64,000 nucleotides of DNA from NCBI GenBank assembly GCA_947561715.1, contig OX387201.1:12414001-12478000 (forward strand), in the 5' to 3' direction. Below the pieces are notes generated by a model. The model searched no databases. It had not been told where the DNA came from and was given only the letters and a program-made list of their open reading frames with translations. Shown in pieces: positions 15,372 through 29,725 of the stretch. The position numbers were made by a program, and so were the translations under genes. How positions within the stretch are numbered: position 1 is the stretch's first letter; every line of letters starts with the position of its first letter. Source of the stretch: Ascidia mentula (taxonomy: Eukaryota > Chordata > Ascidiacea > Phlebobranchia > Ascidiidae).

Positions 15372-18300
15372 GTAACTATGCGATTTCAGCACTTGTCCAT
15401 TTTGCAGTATATGACTTTTCGATAAAAAATATTTTTTTTCAGTACAAGCTTTATTATACAGTGGAAAACGCTGATACTCCAGTACTGAGTTTGCGGTTGC
15501 ACAACGTATGTAACTATGCGATTTCAGCACTTGTCCATTTTGCAGTATATGACTTTTCGATAAAAAATATGTTTTTTCAGTACAAGCTTTATTATACAGT
15601 GGAAAACGCTGATACTCCAGTACTGAGTTTGCGGTTGCACAACGTATGTAACTCTGCGATTTCAGCACTTGTCCATTTTGCAGTATATGACTTTTCGATA
15701 AAAAATATTTTTTTTCAGTACAAGCTTTATTATACAGTGGAAAACGCTGATACTCCAGTACTGAGTTTGCGGTTGCACAACGCATGTAACTATGCGATTT
15801 CAGCACTTGTCCATTTTGCAGTATATGACTTTACGATAAAAAATATTTTTTTTCAGTACAAGCTTTATTATACAGTGGAAAACGCTGATACTCCAGTACT
15901 GAGTTTGCGGTTGCACAACGCATGTAACTATGCGATTTCAGTACTTGTCCATTTTGCAGTATATGACTTTTCGATAAAAAATATTTTTTTTCAGTACAAG
16001 CTTTATTATACAGTGGAAAACGCTGATACTCCAGTACTGAGTTTGCGGTTGCACAACGTATGTAACTATGCGATTTCAGCACTTGTCCATTTTGCAGTAT
16101 ATGACTTTTCGATGAAAAATATTTTTTTTCAATACAAGCTTTATTATACAGTGGAAAACGCTGATACTCCAGTACTGAGTTTGCGGTTGCACAACGTATG
16201 TAACTCTGCGCTTTCAGCATTTGTCCATTTTGCAGTATATGACTTTTCGATAAAAAATATTTTATTTCAGTACAAGCTTTATTATACAGTGGAAAACGCT
16301 GATACTCCAGTACTGAGTTTGCGGTTGCACAACGTATGTAACTATGCGATTTCAGCACTTGTCCATTTTGCAGTATATGACTTTTCGATAAAAAATATGT
16401 TTTTTCAGTACAAGCTTTATTATACAGTGGAAAACGCTGATACTCCAGTACTGAGTTTGCGGTTGCACAACGTATGTAACTATGCGATTTCAGCACTTGT
16501 CCATTTTGCAGTATATGACTTTTCGATAAAAAATATGTTTTTTCATTACAAGCTTTATTATACAGTGGAAAACGCTGATACTCCAGTACTGAGTTTGCGG
16601 TTGCACAACGTATGTAACTATGCGATTTCAGCACTTGTCCATTTTGCAGTATATGACTTTTCGATAAAAAATATTTTTTTTCATTACAAGCTTTATTATA
16701 CAGTGGAAAACGCTGATACTCCAGTACTGAGTTTGCGGTTGCACAACGTATGTAACTCTGCGCTTTCAGCACTTGTCCATTTTGCAGTATATGACTTTTC
16801 GATAAAAAATATTTTTTTTCAGTACAAGCTTTATTATACAGTGGAAAACGCTGATACTCCAGTACTGAGTTTGCGGTTGCACAACGTATGTAACTATGCG
16901 ATTTCAGCACTTGTCCATTTTGCAGTATATGACTTTTCGATAAAAAATATTTTTTTTCAGTACAAGCTTTATTATACAGTGGAAAACGCTGATACTCCAG
17001 TACTGAGTTTGCGGTTGCACAACGTATGTAACTATGCGCTTTCAGCACTTGTCCATTTTGCAGTATATGACTTTTCGATAAAAAATATTTTTTTTCAGTA
17101 CAAGCTTTATTATACAGTGGAAAACGCTGATACTCCAGTACTGAGTTTGCGGTTGCACAACGCATGTAACTCTGCGCTTTCAGCACTTGTCCATTTTGCA
17201 GTATATGACTTTTCGATAAAAAATATTTTTTTTCAGTACAAGCTTTATTATACAGTGGAAAACGCTGATACTCCAGTACTGAGTTTGCGGTTGCACAACG
17301 TATGTAACTATGCGATTTCAGCACTTGTCCATTTTGCAGTATTTGACTTTTCGATAAAAAATATTTTTTTTCATTACAAGCTTTATTATACAGTGGAAAA
17401 CGCTGATACTCCAGTATTGCGTTTGCGGTTGCACAACGTATGTAACTATGCGCTTTCAGCACTTGTCCATTTTGCAGTATGTGACTTTTCGATAAAAAAT
17501 ATTTTTTTTCAGTACAAGCTTTATTATACAGTGGAAAACGCTGATACTCCAGTACTGAGTTTGCGGTTGCACAACGTATGTAACTATGCGATTTCAGCAC
17601 TTGTCCATTTTGCAGTATATGACTTTTCGATAAAAAATATTTTTTTTCAGTACAAGCTTTATTATACAGTGGAAAACGCTGATACTCCAGTATTGCGTTT
17701 GCGGTTGCACAACGTATGTAACTATGCGCTTTCAGCACTTGTCCATTTTGCAGTATGTGACTTTTCGATAAAAAATATTTTTTTTCAGTACAAGCTTTAT
17801 TATACAGTGGAAAACGCTGATACTCCAGTACTGAGTTTGCGGTTGCACAACGTATGTAACTCTGCGATTTCAGCACTTGTCCATTTTGCAGTATATGACT
17901 TTTCGATAAAAAATATTTTTTTTTATTGCAAGCTTTATTATACAGTGGAAAACGCTGATACTCCAGTATTGCGTTTGCGGTTGCACAACGTATGTAACTA
18001 TGCGCTTTCAGCACTTGTCCATTTTGCAGTATATGACTTTTCGATAAAAAATATTTTTTTTCAGTACAAGCTTTATTATACAGTGGAAAACGCTGATACT
18101 CCAGTACTGAGTTTGCGGTTGCACAACGCATGTAACTATGCGATTTCAGCACTTGTCCATTTTGCAGTATATGACTTTTCGATAAAAAATATTTTTTTTC
18201 AGTACAAGCTTTATTATACAGTGGAAAACGCTGATACTCCAGTACTGAGTTTGCGGTTGCACAACGCATGTAACTATGCGATTTCAGTACTTGTCCATTT

Positions 18301-21300
18301 TGCAGTATATGACTTTTCGATAAAAAATATTTTTTTTCAGTACAAGCTTTATTATACAGTGGAAAACGCTGATACTCCAGTACTGAGTTTGCGGTTGCAC
18401 AACGTATGTAACTATGCGATTTCAGCACTTGTCCATTTTGCAGTATATGACTTTTCGATGAAAAATATTTTTTTTCAATACAAGCTTTATTATACAGTGG
18501 AAAACGCTGATACTCCAGTACTGAGTTTGCGGTTGCACAACGTATGTAACTCTGCGCTTTCAGCATTTGTCCATTTTGCAGTATATGACTTTTCGATAAA
18601 AAATATTTTATTTCAGTACAAGCTTTATTATACAGTGGAAAACGCTGATACTCCAGTACTGAGTTTGCGGTTGCACAACGTATGTAACTATGCGATTTCA
18701 GCACTTGTCCATTTTGCAGTATATGACTTTTCGATAAAAAATATGTTTTTTCAGTACAAGCTTTATTATACAGTGGAAAACGCTGATACTCCAGTACTGA
18801 GTTTGCGGTTGCACAACGGATGTAACTATGCGATTTCAGCACTTGTCCATTTTGCAGTATATGACTTTTCGATAAAAAATATGTTTTTTCATTACAAGCT
18901 TTATTATACAGTGGAAAACGCTGATACTCCAGTACTGAGTTTGCGGTTGCACAACGTATGTAACTATGCGATTTCAGCACTTGTCCATTTTGCAGTATAT
19001 GACTTTTCGATAAAAAATATTTTTTTTCATTACAAGCTTTATTATACAGTGGAAAACGCTGATACTCCAGTACTGAGTTTGCGGTTGCACAACGTATGTA
19101 ACTCTGCGCTTTCAGCACTTGTCCATTTTGCAGTATATGACTTTTCGATAAAAAATATTTTTTTTCAGTACAAGCTTTATTATACAGTGGAAAACGCTGA
19201 TACTCCAGTACTGAGTTTGCGGTTGCACAACGTATGTAACTATGCGATTTCAGCACTTGTCCATTTTGCAGTATATGACTTTTCGATAAAAAATATTTTT
19301 TTTCATTACAAGCTTTATTATACAGTGGAAAACGCTGATACTCCAGTACTGAGTTTGCGGTTGCACAACGTATGTAACTATGCGCTTTCAGCACTTGTCC
19401 ATTTTGCAGTATATGACTTTTCGATAAAAAATATTTTTTTTCAGTACAAGCTTTATTATACAGTGGAAAACGCTGATACTCCAGTACTGAGTTTGCGGTT
19501 GCACAACGCATGTAACTCTGCGCTTTCAGCACTTGTCCATTTTGCAGTATATGACTTTTCGATAAAAAATATTTTTTTTCAGTACAAGCTTTATTATACA
19601 GTGGAAAACGCTGATACTCCAGTACTGAGTTTGCGGTTGCACAACGCATGTAACTATGCGATTTCAGTACTTGTCCATTTTGCAGTATATGACTTTTCGA
19701 TAAAAAATATTTTTTTTCAGTACAAGCTTTATTATACAGTGGAAAACGCTGATACTCCAGTACTGAGTTTGCGGTTGCACAACGTATGTAACTATGCGAT
19801 TTCAGCACTTGTCCATTTTGCAGTATTTGACTTTTCGATAAAAAATATTTTTTTTCATTACAAGCTTTATTATACAGTGGAAAACGCTGATACTCCAGTA
19901 CTGAGTTTGCGGTTGCACAACGTATGTAACTATGCGATTTCAGCACTTGTCCATTTTGCAGTATATGACTTTTCGATAAAAAATATTTTTTTTCAGTACA
20001 AGCTTTATTATACAGTGGAAAACGCTGATACTCCAGTATTGCGTTTGCGGTTGCACAACGTATGTAACTATGCGCTTTCAGCACTTGTCCATTTTGCAGT
20101 ATGTGACTTTTCGATAAAAAATATTTTTTTTCAGTACAAGCTTTATTATACAGTGGAAAACGCTGATACTCCAGTACTGAGTTTGCGGTTGCACAACGTA
20201 TGTAACTCTGCGATTTCAGCACTTGTCCATTTTGCAGTATATGACTTTTCGATAAAAAATATTTTTTTTTATTGCAAGCTTTATTATACAGTGGAAAACG
20301 CTGATACTCCAGTATTGCGTTTGCGGTTGCACAACGTATGTAACTATGCGCTTTCAGCACTTGTCCATTTTGCAGTATATGACTTTTCGATAAAAAATAT
20401 TTTTTTTCAGTACAAGCTTTATTATACAGTGGAAAACGCTGATACTCCAGTACTGAGTTTGCGGTTGCACAACGCATGTAACTATGCGATTTCAGCACTT
20501 GTCCATTTTGCAGTATATGACTTTTCGATAAAAAATATTTTTTTTCAGTACAAGCTTTATTATACAGTGGAAAACGCTGATACTCCAGTACTGAGTTTGC
20601 GGTTGCACAACGCATGTAACTATGCGATTTCAGTACTTGTCCATTTTGCAGTATATGACTTTTCGATAAAAAATATTTTTTTTCAGTACAAGCTTTATTA
20701 TACAGTGGAAAACGCTGATACTCCAGTACTGAGTTTGCGGTTGCACAACGTATGTAACTATGCGATTTCAGCACTTGTCCATTTTGCAGTATATGACTTT
20801 TCGATGAAAAATATTTTTTTTCAATACAAGCTTTATTATACAGTGGAAAACGCTGATACTCCAGTACTGAGTTTGCGGTTGCACAACGTATGTAACTCTG
20901 CGCTTTCAGCATTTGTCCATTTTGCAGTATATGACTTTTCGATAAAAAATATTTTATTTCAGTACAAGCTTTATTATACAGTGGAAAACGCTGATACTCC
21001 AGTACTGAGTTTGCGGTTGCACAACGTATGTAACTCTGCGATTTCAGCACTTGTCCATTTTGCAGTATATGACTTTTCGATAAAAAATATTTTTTTTCAT
21101 TGCAAGCTTTATTATACAGTGGAAAACGCTGATACTCCAGTATTGCGTTTGCGGTTGCACAACGTATGTAACTATGCGCTTTCAGCACTTGTCCATTTTG
21201 CAGTATATGACTTTTCGATAAAAAATATTTTTTTTCAGTACAAGCTTTATTATACAGTGGAAAACGCTGATACTCCAGTACTGAGTTTGCGGTTGCACAA

Positions 21301-22548
21301 CGCATGTAACTATGCGATTTCAGCACTTGTCCATTTTGCAGTATATGACTTTTCGATAAAAAATATTTTTTTTCAGTACAAGCTTTATTATACAGTGGAA
21401 AACGCTGATACTCCAGTACTGAGTTTTCGGTTGCACAACGTATGTAACTATGCGATTTCAGCACTTGTCCATTTTGCAGTATATGACTTTTCGATAAAAA
21501 ATATTTTATTTCAGTACAAGCTTTATTATACAGTGGAAAACGCTGATACTCCAGTACTGAGTTTGCGGTTGCACAACGTATGTAACTCTGCGATTTCAGC
21601 ACTTGTCCATTTTGCAGTATATGACTTTTCGATAAAAAATATTTTTTTTCAGTACAAGCTTTATTATACAGTGGAAAACGCTGATACTCCAGTACTGAGT
21701 TTGCGGTTGCACAACGCAAGTAACTATGCGATTTCAGCACTTGTCCATTTTGCAGTATATGACTTTTCGATAAAAAATATTTTTTTTCAGTACAAGCTTT
21801 ATTATACAGTGGAAAACGCTGATACTCCAGTACTGAGTTTGCGGTTGCACACCGTATGTAACTCTGCGATTTCAGCACTTGTCCATTTTGCAGTATATGA
21901 CTTTTCGATAAAAAATATGTTTTTTCAGTACAAGCTTTATTATACAGTGGAAAACGCTGATACTCCAGTACTGAGTTTGCGGTTGCACAACGTATGTAAC
22001 TCTGCGATTTCAGCACTTGTCCATTTTGCAGTATATGACTTTTCGATAAAAAATATTTTTTTTCAGTACAAGCTTTATTATACAGTGGAAAACGCTGATA
22101 CTCCAGTACTGAGTTTGCGGTTGCACAACGCATGTAACTATGCGATTTCAGCACTTGTCCATTTTGCAGTATATGACTTTACGATAAAAAATATTTTTTT
22201 TCAGTACAAGCTTTATTATACAGTGGAAAACGCTGATACTCCAGTACTGAGTTTGCGGTTGCACAACGCATGTAACTATGCGATTTCAGCACTTGTCCAT
22301 TTTGCAGTATATGACTTTTCGATAAAAAATATTTTATTTCAGTACAAGCTTTATTATACAGTGGAAAACGCTGATACTCCAGTACTGAGTTTGCGGTTGC
22401 ACAACGTATGTAACTCTGCGCTTTCAGCATTTGTCCATTTTGCAGTATATGACTTTTCGATAAAAAATATTTTGTATTCAGTTCAAGCTTTATTACACAA
22501 TGAAAAACGCTGATACTCCAGTATTGCTTTTGCTGTTGCACACCGTAT
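15372..22548 (+). repeat. 52-monomer higher-order repeat, copy 1 (7,177 bp)
   Basis: This block recurs immediately downstream at an offset of 7,177 bp, i.e. 52 monomers plus 1 bp. The extra base lies in the odd junction monomer near 22475-22500. Shared private variants include TTTACG instead of TTTTCG (15833 and 23010; 22181 and 29358) and GTTTTCGG instead of GTTTGCGG (near 21423 and 28600). Reading both copies in the same frame gave the same translation by eye. The left edge is set by the first mismatch between 15371 and 22548. Confidence 0.9.
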
Positions 22549-25500
22549 GTAACTATGCGATTTCAGCACTTGTCCATTTTGCAGTATATGACTTTTCGAT
22601 AAAAAATATTTTTTTTCAGTACAAGCTTTATTATACAGTGGAAAACGCTGATACTCCAGTACTGAGTTTGCGGTTGCACAACGTATGTAACTATGCGATT
22701 TCAGCACTTGTCCATTTTGCAGTATATGACTTTTCGATAAAAAATATGTTTTTTCAGTACAAGCTTTATTATACAGTGGAAAACGCTGATACTCCAGTAC
22801 TGAGTTTGCGGTTGCACAACGTATGTAACTCTGCGATTTCAGCACTTGTCCATTTTGCAGTATATGACTTTTCGATAAAAAATATTTTTTTTCAGTACAA
22901 GCTTTATTATACAGTGGAAAACGCTGATACTCCAGTACTGAGTTTGCGGTTGCACAACGCATGTAACTATGCGATTTCAGCACTTGTCCATTTTGCAGTA
23001 TATGACTTTACGATAAAAAATATTTTTTTTCAGTACAAGCTTTATTATACAGTGGAAAACGCTGATACTCCAGTACTGAGTTTGCGGTTGCACAACGCAT
23101 GTAACTATGCGATTTCAGTACTTGTCCATTTTGCAGTATATGACTTTTCGATAAAAAATATTTTTTTTCAGTACAAGCTTTATTATACAGTGGAAAACGC
23201 TGATACTCCAGTACTGAGTTTGCGGTTGCACAACGTATGTAACTATGCGATTTCAGCACTTGTCCATTTTGCAGTATATGACTTTTCGATGAAAAATATT
23301 TTTTTTCAATACAAGCTTTATTATACAGTGGAAAACGCTGATACTCCAGTACTGAGTTTGCGGTTGCACAACGTATGTAACTCTGCGCTTTCAGCATTTG
23401 TCCATTTTGCAGTATATGACTTTTCGATAAAAAATATTTTATTTCAGTACAAGCTTTATTATACAGTGGAAAACGCTGATACTCCAGTACTGAGTTTGCG
23501 GTTGCACAACGTATGTAACTATGCGATTTCAGCACTTGTCCATTTTGCAGTATATGACTTTTCGATAAAAAATATGTTTTTTCAGTACAAGCTTTATTAT
23601 ACAGTGGAAAACGCTGATACTCCAGTACTGAGTTTGCGGTTGCACAACGTATGTAACTATGCGATTTCAGCACTTGTCCATTTTGCAGTATATGACTTTT
23701 CGATAAAAAATATGTTTTTTCATTACAAGCTTTATTATACAGTGGAAAACGCTGATACTCCAGTACTGAGTTTGCGGTTGCACAACGTATGTAACTATGC
23801 GATTTCAGCACTTGTCCATTTTGCAGTATATGACTTTTCGATAAAAAATATTTTTTTTCATTACAAGCTTTATTATACAGTGGAAAACGCTGATACTCCA
23901 GTACTGAGTTTGCGGTTGCACAACGTATGTAACTCTGCGCTTTCAGCACTTGTCCATTTTGCAGTATATGACTTTTCGATAAAAAATATTTTTTTTCAGT
24001 ACAAGCTTTATTATACAGTGGAAAACGCTGATACTCCAGTACTGAGTTTGCGGTTGCACAACGTATGTAACTATGCGATTTCAGCACTTGTCCATTTTGC
24101 AGTATATGACTTTTCGATAAAAAATATTTTTTTTCAGTACAAGCTTTATTATACAGTGGAAAACGCTGATACTCCAGTACTGAGTTTGCGGTTGCACAAC
24201 GTATGTAACTATGCGCTTTCAGCACTTGTCCATTTTGCAGTATATGACTTTTCGATAAAAAATATTTTTTTTCAGTACAAGCTTTATTATACAGTGGAAA
24301 ACGCTGATACTCCAGTACTGAGTTTGCGGTTGCACAACGCATGTAACTCTGCGCTTTCAGCACTTGTCCATTTTGCAGTATATGACTTTTCGATAAAAAA
24401 TATTTTTTTTCAGTACAAGCTTTATTATACAGTGGAAAACGCTGATACTCCAGTACTGAGTTTGCGGTTGCACAACGTATGTAACTATGCGATTTCAGCA
24501 CTTGTCCATTTTGCAGTATTTGACTTTTCGATAAAAAATATTTTTTTTCATTACAAGCTTTATTATACAGTGGAAAACGCTGATACTCCAGTATTGCGTT
24601 TGCGGTTGCACAACGTATGTAACTATGCGCTTTCAGCACTTGTCCATTTTGCAGTATGTGACTTTTCGATAAAAAATATTTTTTTTCAGTACAAGCTTTA
24701 TTATACAGTGGAAAACGCTGATACTCCAGTACTGAGTTTGCGGTTGCACAACGTATGTAACTATGCGATTTCAGCACTTGTCCATTTTGCAGTATATGAC
24801 TTTTCGATAAAAAATATTTTTTTTCAGTACAAGCTTTATTATACAGTGGAAAACGCTGATACTCCAGTATTGCGTTTGCGGTTGCACAACGTATGTAACT
24901 ATGCGCTTTCAGCACTTGTCCATTTTGCAGTATGTGACTTTTCGATAAAAAATATTTTTTTTCAGTACAAGCTTTATTATACAGTGGAAAACGCTGATAC
25001 TCCAGTACTGAGTTTGCGGTTGCACAACGTATGTAACTCTGCGATTTCAGCACTTGTCCATTTTGCAGTATATGACTTTTCGATAAAAAATATTTTTTTT
25101 TATTGCAAGCTTTATTATACAGTGGAAAACGCTGATACTCCAGTATTGCGTTTGCGGTTGCACAACGTATGTAACTATGCGCTTTCAGCACTTGTCCATT
25201 TTGCAGTATATGACTTTTCGATAAAAAATATTTTTTTTCAGTACAAGCTTTATTATACAGTGGAAAACGCTGATACTCCAGTACTGAGTTTGCGGTTGCA
25301 CAACGCATGTAACTATGCGATTTCAGCACTTGTCCATTTTGCAGTATATGACTTTTCGATAAAAAATATTTTTTTTCAGTACAAGCTTTATTATACAGTG
25401 GAAAACGCTGATACTCCAGTACTGAGTTTGCGGTTGCACAACGCATGTAACTATGCGATTTCAGTACTTGTCCATTTTGCAGTATATGACTTTTCGATAA

Positions 25501-28500
25501 AAAATATTTTTTTTCAGTACAAGCTTTATTATACAGTGGAAAACGCTGATACTCCAGTACTGAGTTTGCGGTTGCACAACGTATGTAACTATGCGATTTC
25601 AGCACTTGTCCATTTTGCAGTATATGACTTTTCGATGAAAAATATTTTTTTTCAATACAAGCTTTATTATACAGTGGAAAACGCTGATACTCCAGTACTG
25701 AGTTTGCGGTTGCACAACGTATGTAACTCTGCGCTTTCAGCATTTGTCCATTTTGCAGTATATGACTTTTCGATAAAAAATATTTTATTTCAGTACAAGC
25801 TTTATTATACAGTGGAAAACGCTGATACTCCAGTACTGAGTTTGCGGTTGCACAACGTATGTAACTATGCGATTTCAGCACTTGTCCATTTTGCAGTATA
25901 TGACTTTTCGATAAAAAATATGTTTTTTCAGTACAAGCTTTATTATACAGTGGAAAACGCTGATACTCCAGTACTGAGTTTGCGGTTGCACAACGGATGT
26001 AACTATGCGATTTCAGCACTTGTCCATTTTGCAGTATATGACTTTTCGATAAAAAATATGTTTTTTCATTACAAGCTTTATTATACAGTGGAAAACGCTG
26101 ATACTCCAGTACTGAGTTTGCGGTTGCACAACGTATGTAACTATGCGATTTCAGCACTTGTCCATTTTGCAGTATATGACTTTTCGATAAAAAATATTTT
26201 TTTTCATTACAAGCTTTATTATACAGTGGAAAACGCTGATACTCCAGTACTGAGTTTGCGGTTGCACAACGTATGTAACTCTGCGCTTTCAGCACTTGTC
26301 CATTTTGCAGTATATGACTTTTCGATAAAAAATATTTTTTTTCAGTACAAGCTTTATTATACAGTGGAAAACGCTGATACTCCAGTACTGAGTTTGCGGT
26401 TGCACAACGTATGTAACTATGCGATTTCAGCACTTGTCCATTTTGCAGTATATGACTTTTCGATAAAAAATATTTTTTTTCATTACAAGCTTTATTATAC
26501 AGTGGAAAACGCTGATACTCCAGTACTGAGTTTGCGGTTGCACAACGTATGTAACTATGCGCTTTCAGCACTTGTCCATTTTGCAGTATATGACTTTTCG
26601 ATAAAAAATATTTTTTTTCAGTACAAGCTTTATTATACAGTGGAAAACGCTGATACTCCAGTACTGAGTTTGCGGTTGCACAACGCATGTAACTCTGCGC
26701 TTTCAGCACTTGTCCATTTTGCAGTATATGACTTTTCGATAAAAAATATTTTTTTTCAGTACAAGCTTTATTATACAGTGGAAAACGCTGATACTCCAGT
26801 ACTGAGTTTGCGGTTGCACAACGCATGTAACTATGCGATTTCAGTACTTGTCCATTTTGCAGTATATGACTTTTCGATAAAAAATATTTTTTTTCAGTAC
26901 AAGCTTTATTATACAGTGGAAAACGCTGATACTCCAGTACTGAGTTTGCGGTTGCACAACGTATGTAACTATGCGATTTCAGCACTTGTCCATTTTGCAG
27001 TATTTGACTTTTCGATAAAAAATATTTTTTTTCATTACAAGCTTTATTATACAGTGGAAAACGCTGATACTCCAGTACTGAGTTTGCGGTTGCACAACGT
27101 ATGTAACTATGCGATTTCAGCACTTGTCCATTTTGCAGTATATGACTTTTCGATAAAAAATATTTTTTTTCAGTACAAGCTTTATTATACAGTGGAAAAC
27201 GCTGATACTCCAGTATTGCGTTTGCGGTTGCACAACGTATGTAACTATGCGCTTTCAGCACTTGTCCATTTTGCAGTATGTGACTTTTCGATAAAAAATA
27301 TTTTTTTTCAGTACAAGCTTTATTATACAGTGGAAAACGCTGATACTCCAGTACTGAGTTTGCGGTTGCACAACGTATGTAACTCTGCGATTTCAGCACT
27401 TGTCCATTTTGCAGTATATGACTTTTCGATAAAAAATATTTTTTTTTATTGCAAGCTTTATTATACAGTGGAAAACGCTGATACTCCAGTATTGCGTTTG
27501 CGGTTGCACAACGTATGTAACTATGCGCTTTCAGCACTTGTCCATTTTGCAGTATATGACTTTTCGATAAAAAATATTTTTTTTCAGTACAAGCTTTATT
27601 ATACAGTGGAAAACGCTGATACTCCAGTACTGAGTTTGCGGTTGCACAACGCATGTAACTATGCGATTTCAGCACTTGTCCATTTTGCAGTATATGACTT
27701 TTCGATAAAAAATATTTTTTTTCAGTACAAGCTTTATTATACAGTGGAAAACGCTGATACTCCAGTACTGAGTTTGCGGTTGCACAACGCATGTAACTAT
27801 GCGATTTCAGTACTTGTCCATTTTGCAGTATATGACTTTTCGATAAAAAATATTTTTTTTCAGTACAAGCTTTATTATACAGTGGAAAACGCTGATACTC
27901 CAGTACTGAGTTTGCGGTTGCACAACGTATGTAACTATGCGATTTCAGCACTTGTCCATTTTGCAGTATATGACTTTTCGATGAAAAATATTTTTTTTCA
28001 ATACAAGCTTTATTATACAGTGGAAAACGCTGATACTCCAGTACTGAGTTTGCGGTTGCACAACGTATGTAACTCTGCGCTTTCAGCATTTGTCCATTTT
28101 GCAGTATATGACTTTTCGATAAAAAATATTTTATTTCAGTACAAGCTTTATTATACAGTGGAAAACGCTGATACTCCAGTACTGAGTTTGCGGTTGCACA
28201 ACGTATGTAACTCTGCGATTTCAGCACTTGTCCATTTTGCAGTATATGACTTTTCGATAAAAAATATTTTTTTTCATTGCAAGCTTTATTATACAGTGGA
28301 AAACGCTGATACTCCAGTATTGCGTTTGCGGTTGCACAACGTATGTAACTATGCGCTTTCAGCACTTGTCCATTTTGCAGTATATGACTTTTCGATAAAA
28401 AATATTTTTTTTCAGTACAAGCTTTATTATACAGTGGAAAACGCTGATACTCCAGTACTGAGTTTGCGGTTGCACAACGCATGTAACTATGCGATTTCAG

Positions 28501-29725
28501 CACTTGTCCATTTTGCAGTATATGACTTTTCGATAAAAAATATTTTTTTTCAGTACAAGCTTTATTATACAGTGGAAAACGCTGATACTCCAGTACTGAG
28601 TTTTCGGTTGCACAACGTATGTAACTATGCGATTTCAGCACTTGTCCATTTTGCAGTATATGACTTTTCGATAAAAAATATTTTATTTCAGTACAAGCTT
28701 TATTATACAGTGGAAAACGCTGATACTCCAGTACTGAGTTTGCGGTTGCACAACGTATGTAACTCTGCGATTTCAGCACTTGTCCATTTTGCAGTATATG
28801 ACTTTTCGATAAAAAATATTTTTTTTCAGTACAAGCTTTATTATACAGTGGAAAACGCTGATACTCCAGTACTGAGTTTGCGGTTGCACAACGCAAGTAA
28901 CTATGCGATTTCAGCACTTGTCCATTTTGCAGTATATGACTTTTCGATAAAAAATATTTTTTTTCAGTACAAGCTTTATTATACAGTGGAAAACGCTGAT
29001 ACTCCAGTACTGAGTTTGCGGTTGCACACCGTATGTAACTCTGCGATTTCAGCACTTGTCCATTTTGCAGTATATGACTTTTCGATAAAAAATATGTTTT
29101 TTCAGTACAAGCTTTATTATACAGTGGAAAACGCTGATACTCCAGTACTGAGTTTGCGGTTGCACAACGTATGTAACTCTGCGATTTCAGCACTTGTCCA
29201 TTTTGCAGTATATGACTTTTCGATAAAAAATATTTTTTTTCAGTACAAGCTTTATTATACAGTGGAAAACGCTGATACTCCAGTACTGAGTTTGCGGTTG
29301 CACAACGCATGTAACTATGCGATTTCAGCACTTGTCCATTTTGCAGTATATGACTTTACGATAAAAAATATTTTTTTTCAGTACAAGCTTTATTATACAG
29401 TGGAAAACGCTGATACTCCAGTACTGAGTTTGCGGTTGCACAACGCATGTAACTATGCGATTTCAGCACTTGTCCATTTTGCAGTATATGACTTTTCGAT
29501 AAAAAATATTTTATTTCAGTACAAGCTTTATTATACAGTGGAAAACGCTGATACTCCAGTACTGAGTTTGCGGTTGCACAACGTATGTAACTCTGCGCTT
29601 TCAGCATTTGTCCATTTTGCAGTATATGACTTTTCGATAAAAAATATTTTGTATTCAGTTCAAGCTTTATTACACAATGAAAAACGCTGATACTCCAGTA
29701 TTGCTTTTGCTGTTGCACACCGTAT
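22549..29725 (+). repeat. 52-monomer higher-order repeat, copy 2 (7,177 bp)
   Basis: Second tandem copy of the preceding block. It ends with the same odd monomer (TTTTGTATTCAGTTCAAGC, then ACACAATGAAAAACG) seen near 22475 and again near 29652. Similarity continues to about 29780 and then diverges, where array II-type monomers (TTTTTTTACAGAACAAGC) appear before the array ends. Near-identity of the two copies implies a recent duplication by unequal exchange. Confidence 0.9.

Noticed and set aside
7901-22513. Giant 4,870-codon repeat protein gene (and the other long plus and minus frames in arrays I and II)
   Set aside because: They arise from a monomer length divisible by three. Both strands are open at once, changes are mostly nonsynonymous, no gene-like start or end exists, and the frames break wherever a 137 or 139 bp monomer occurs.
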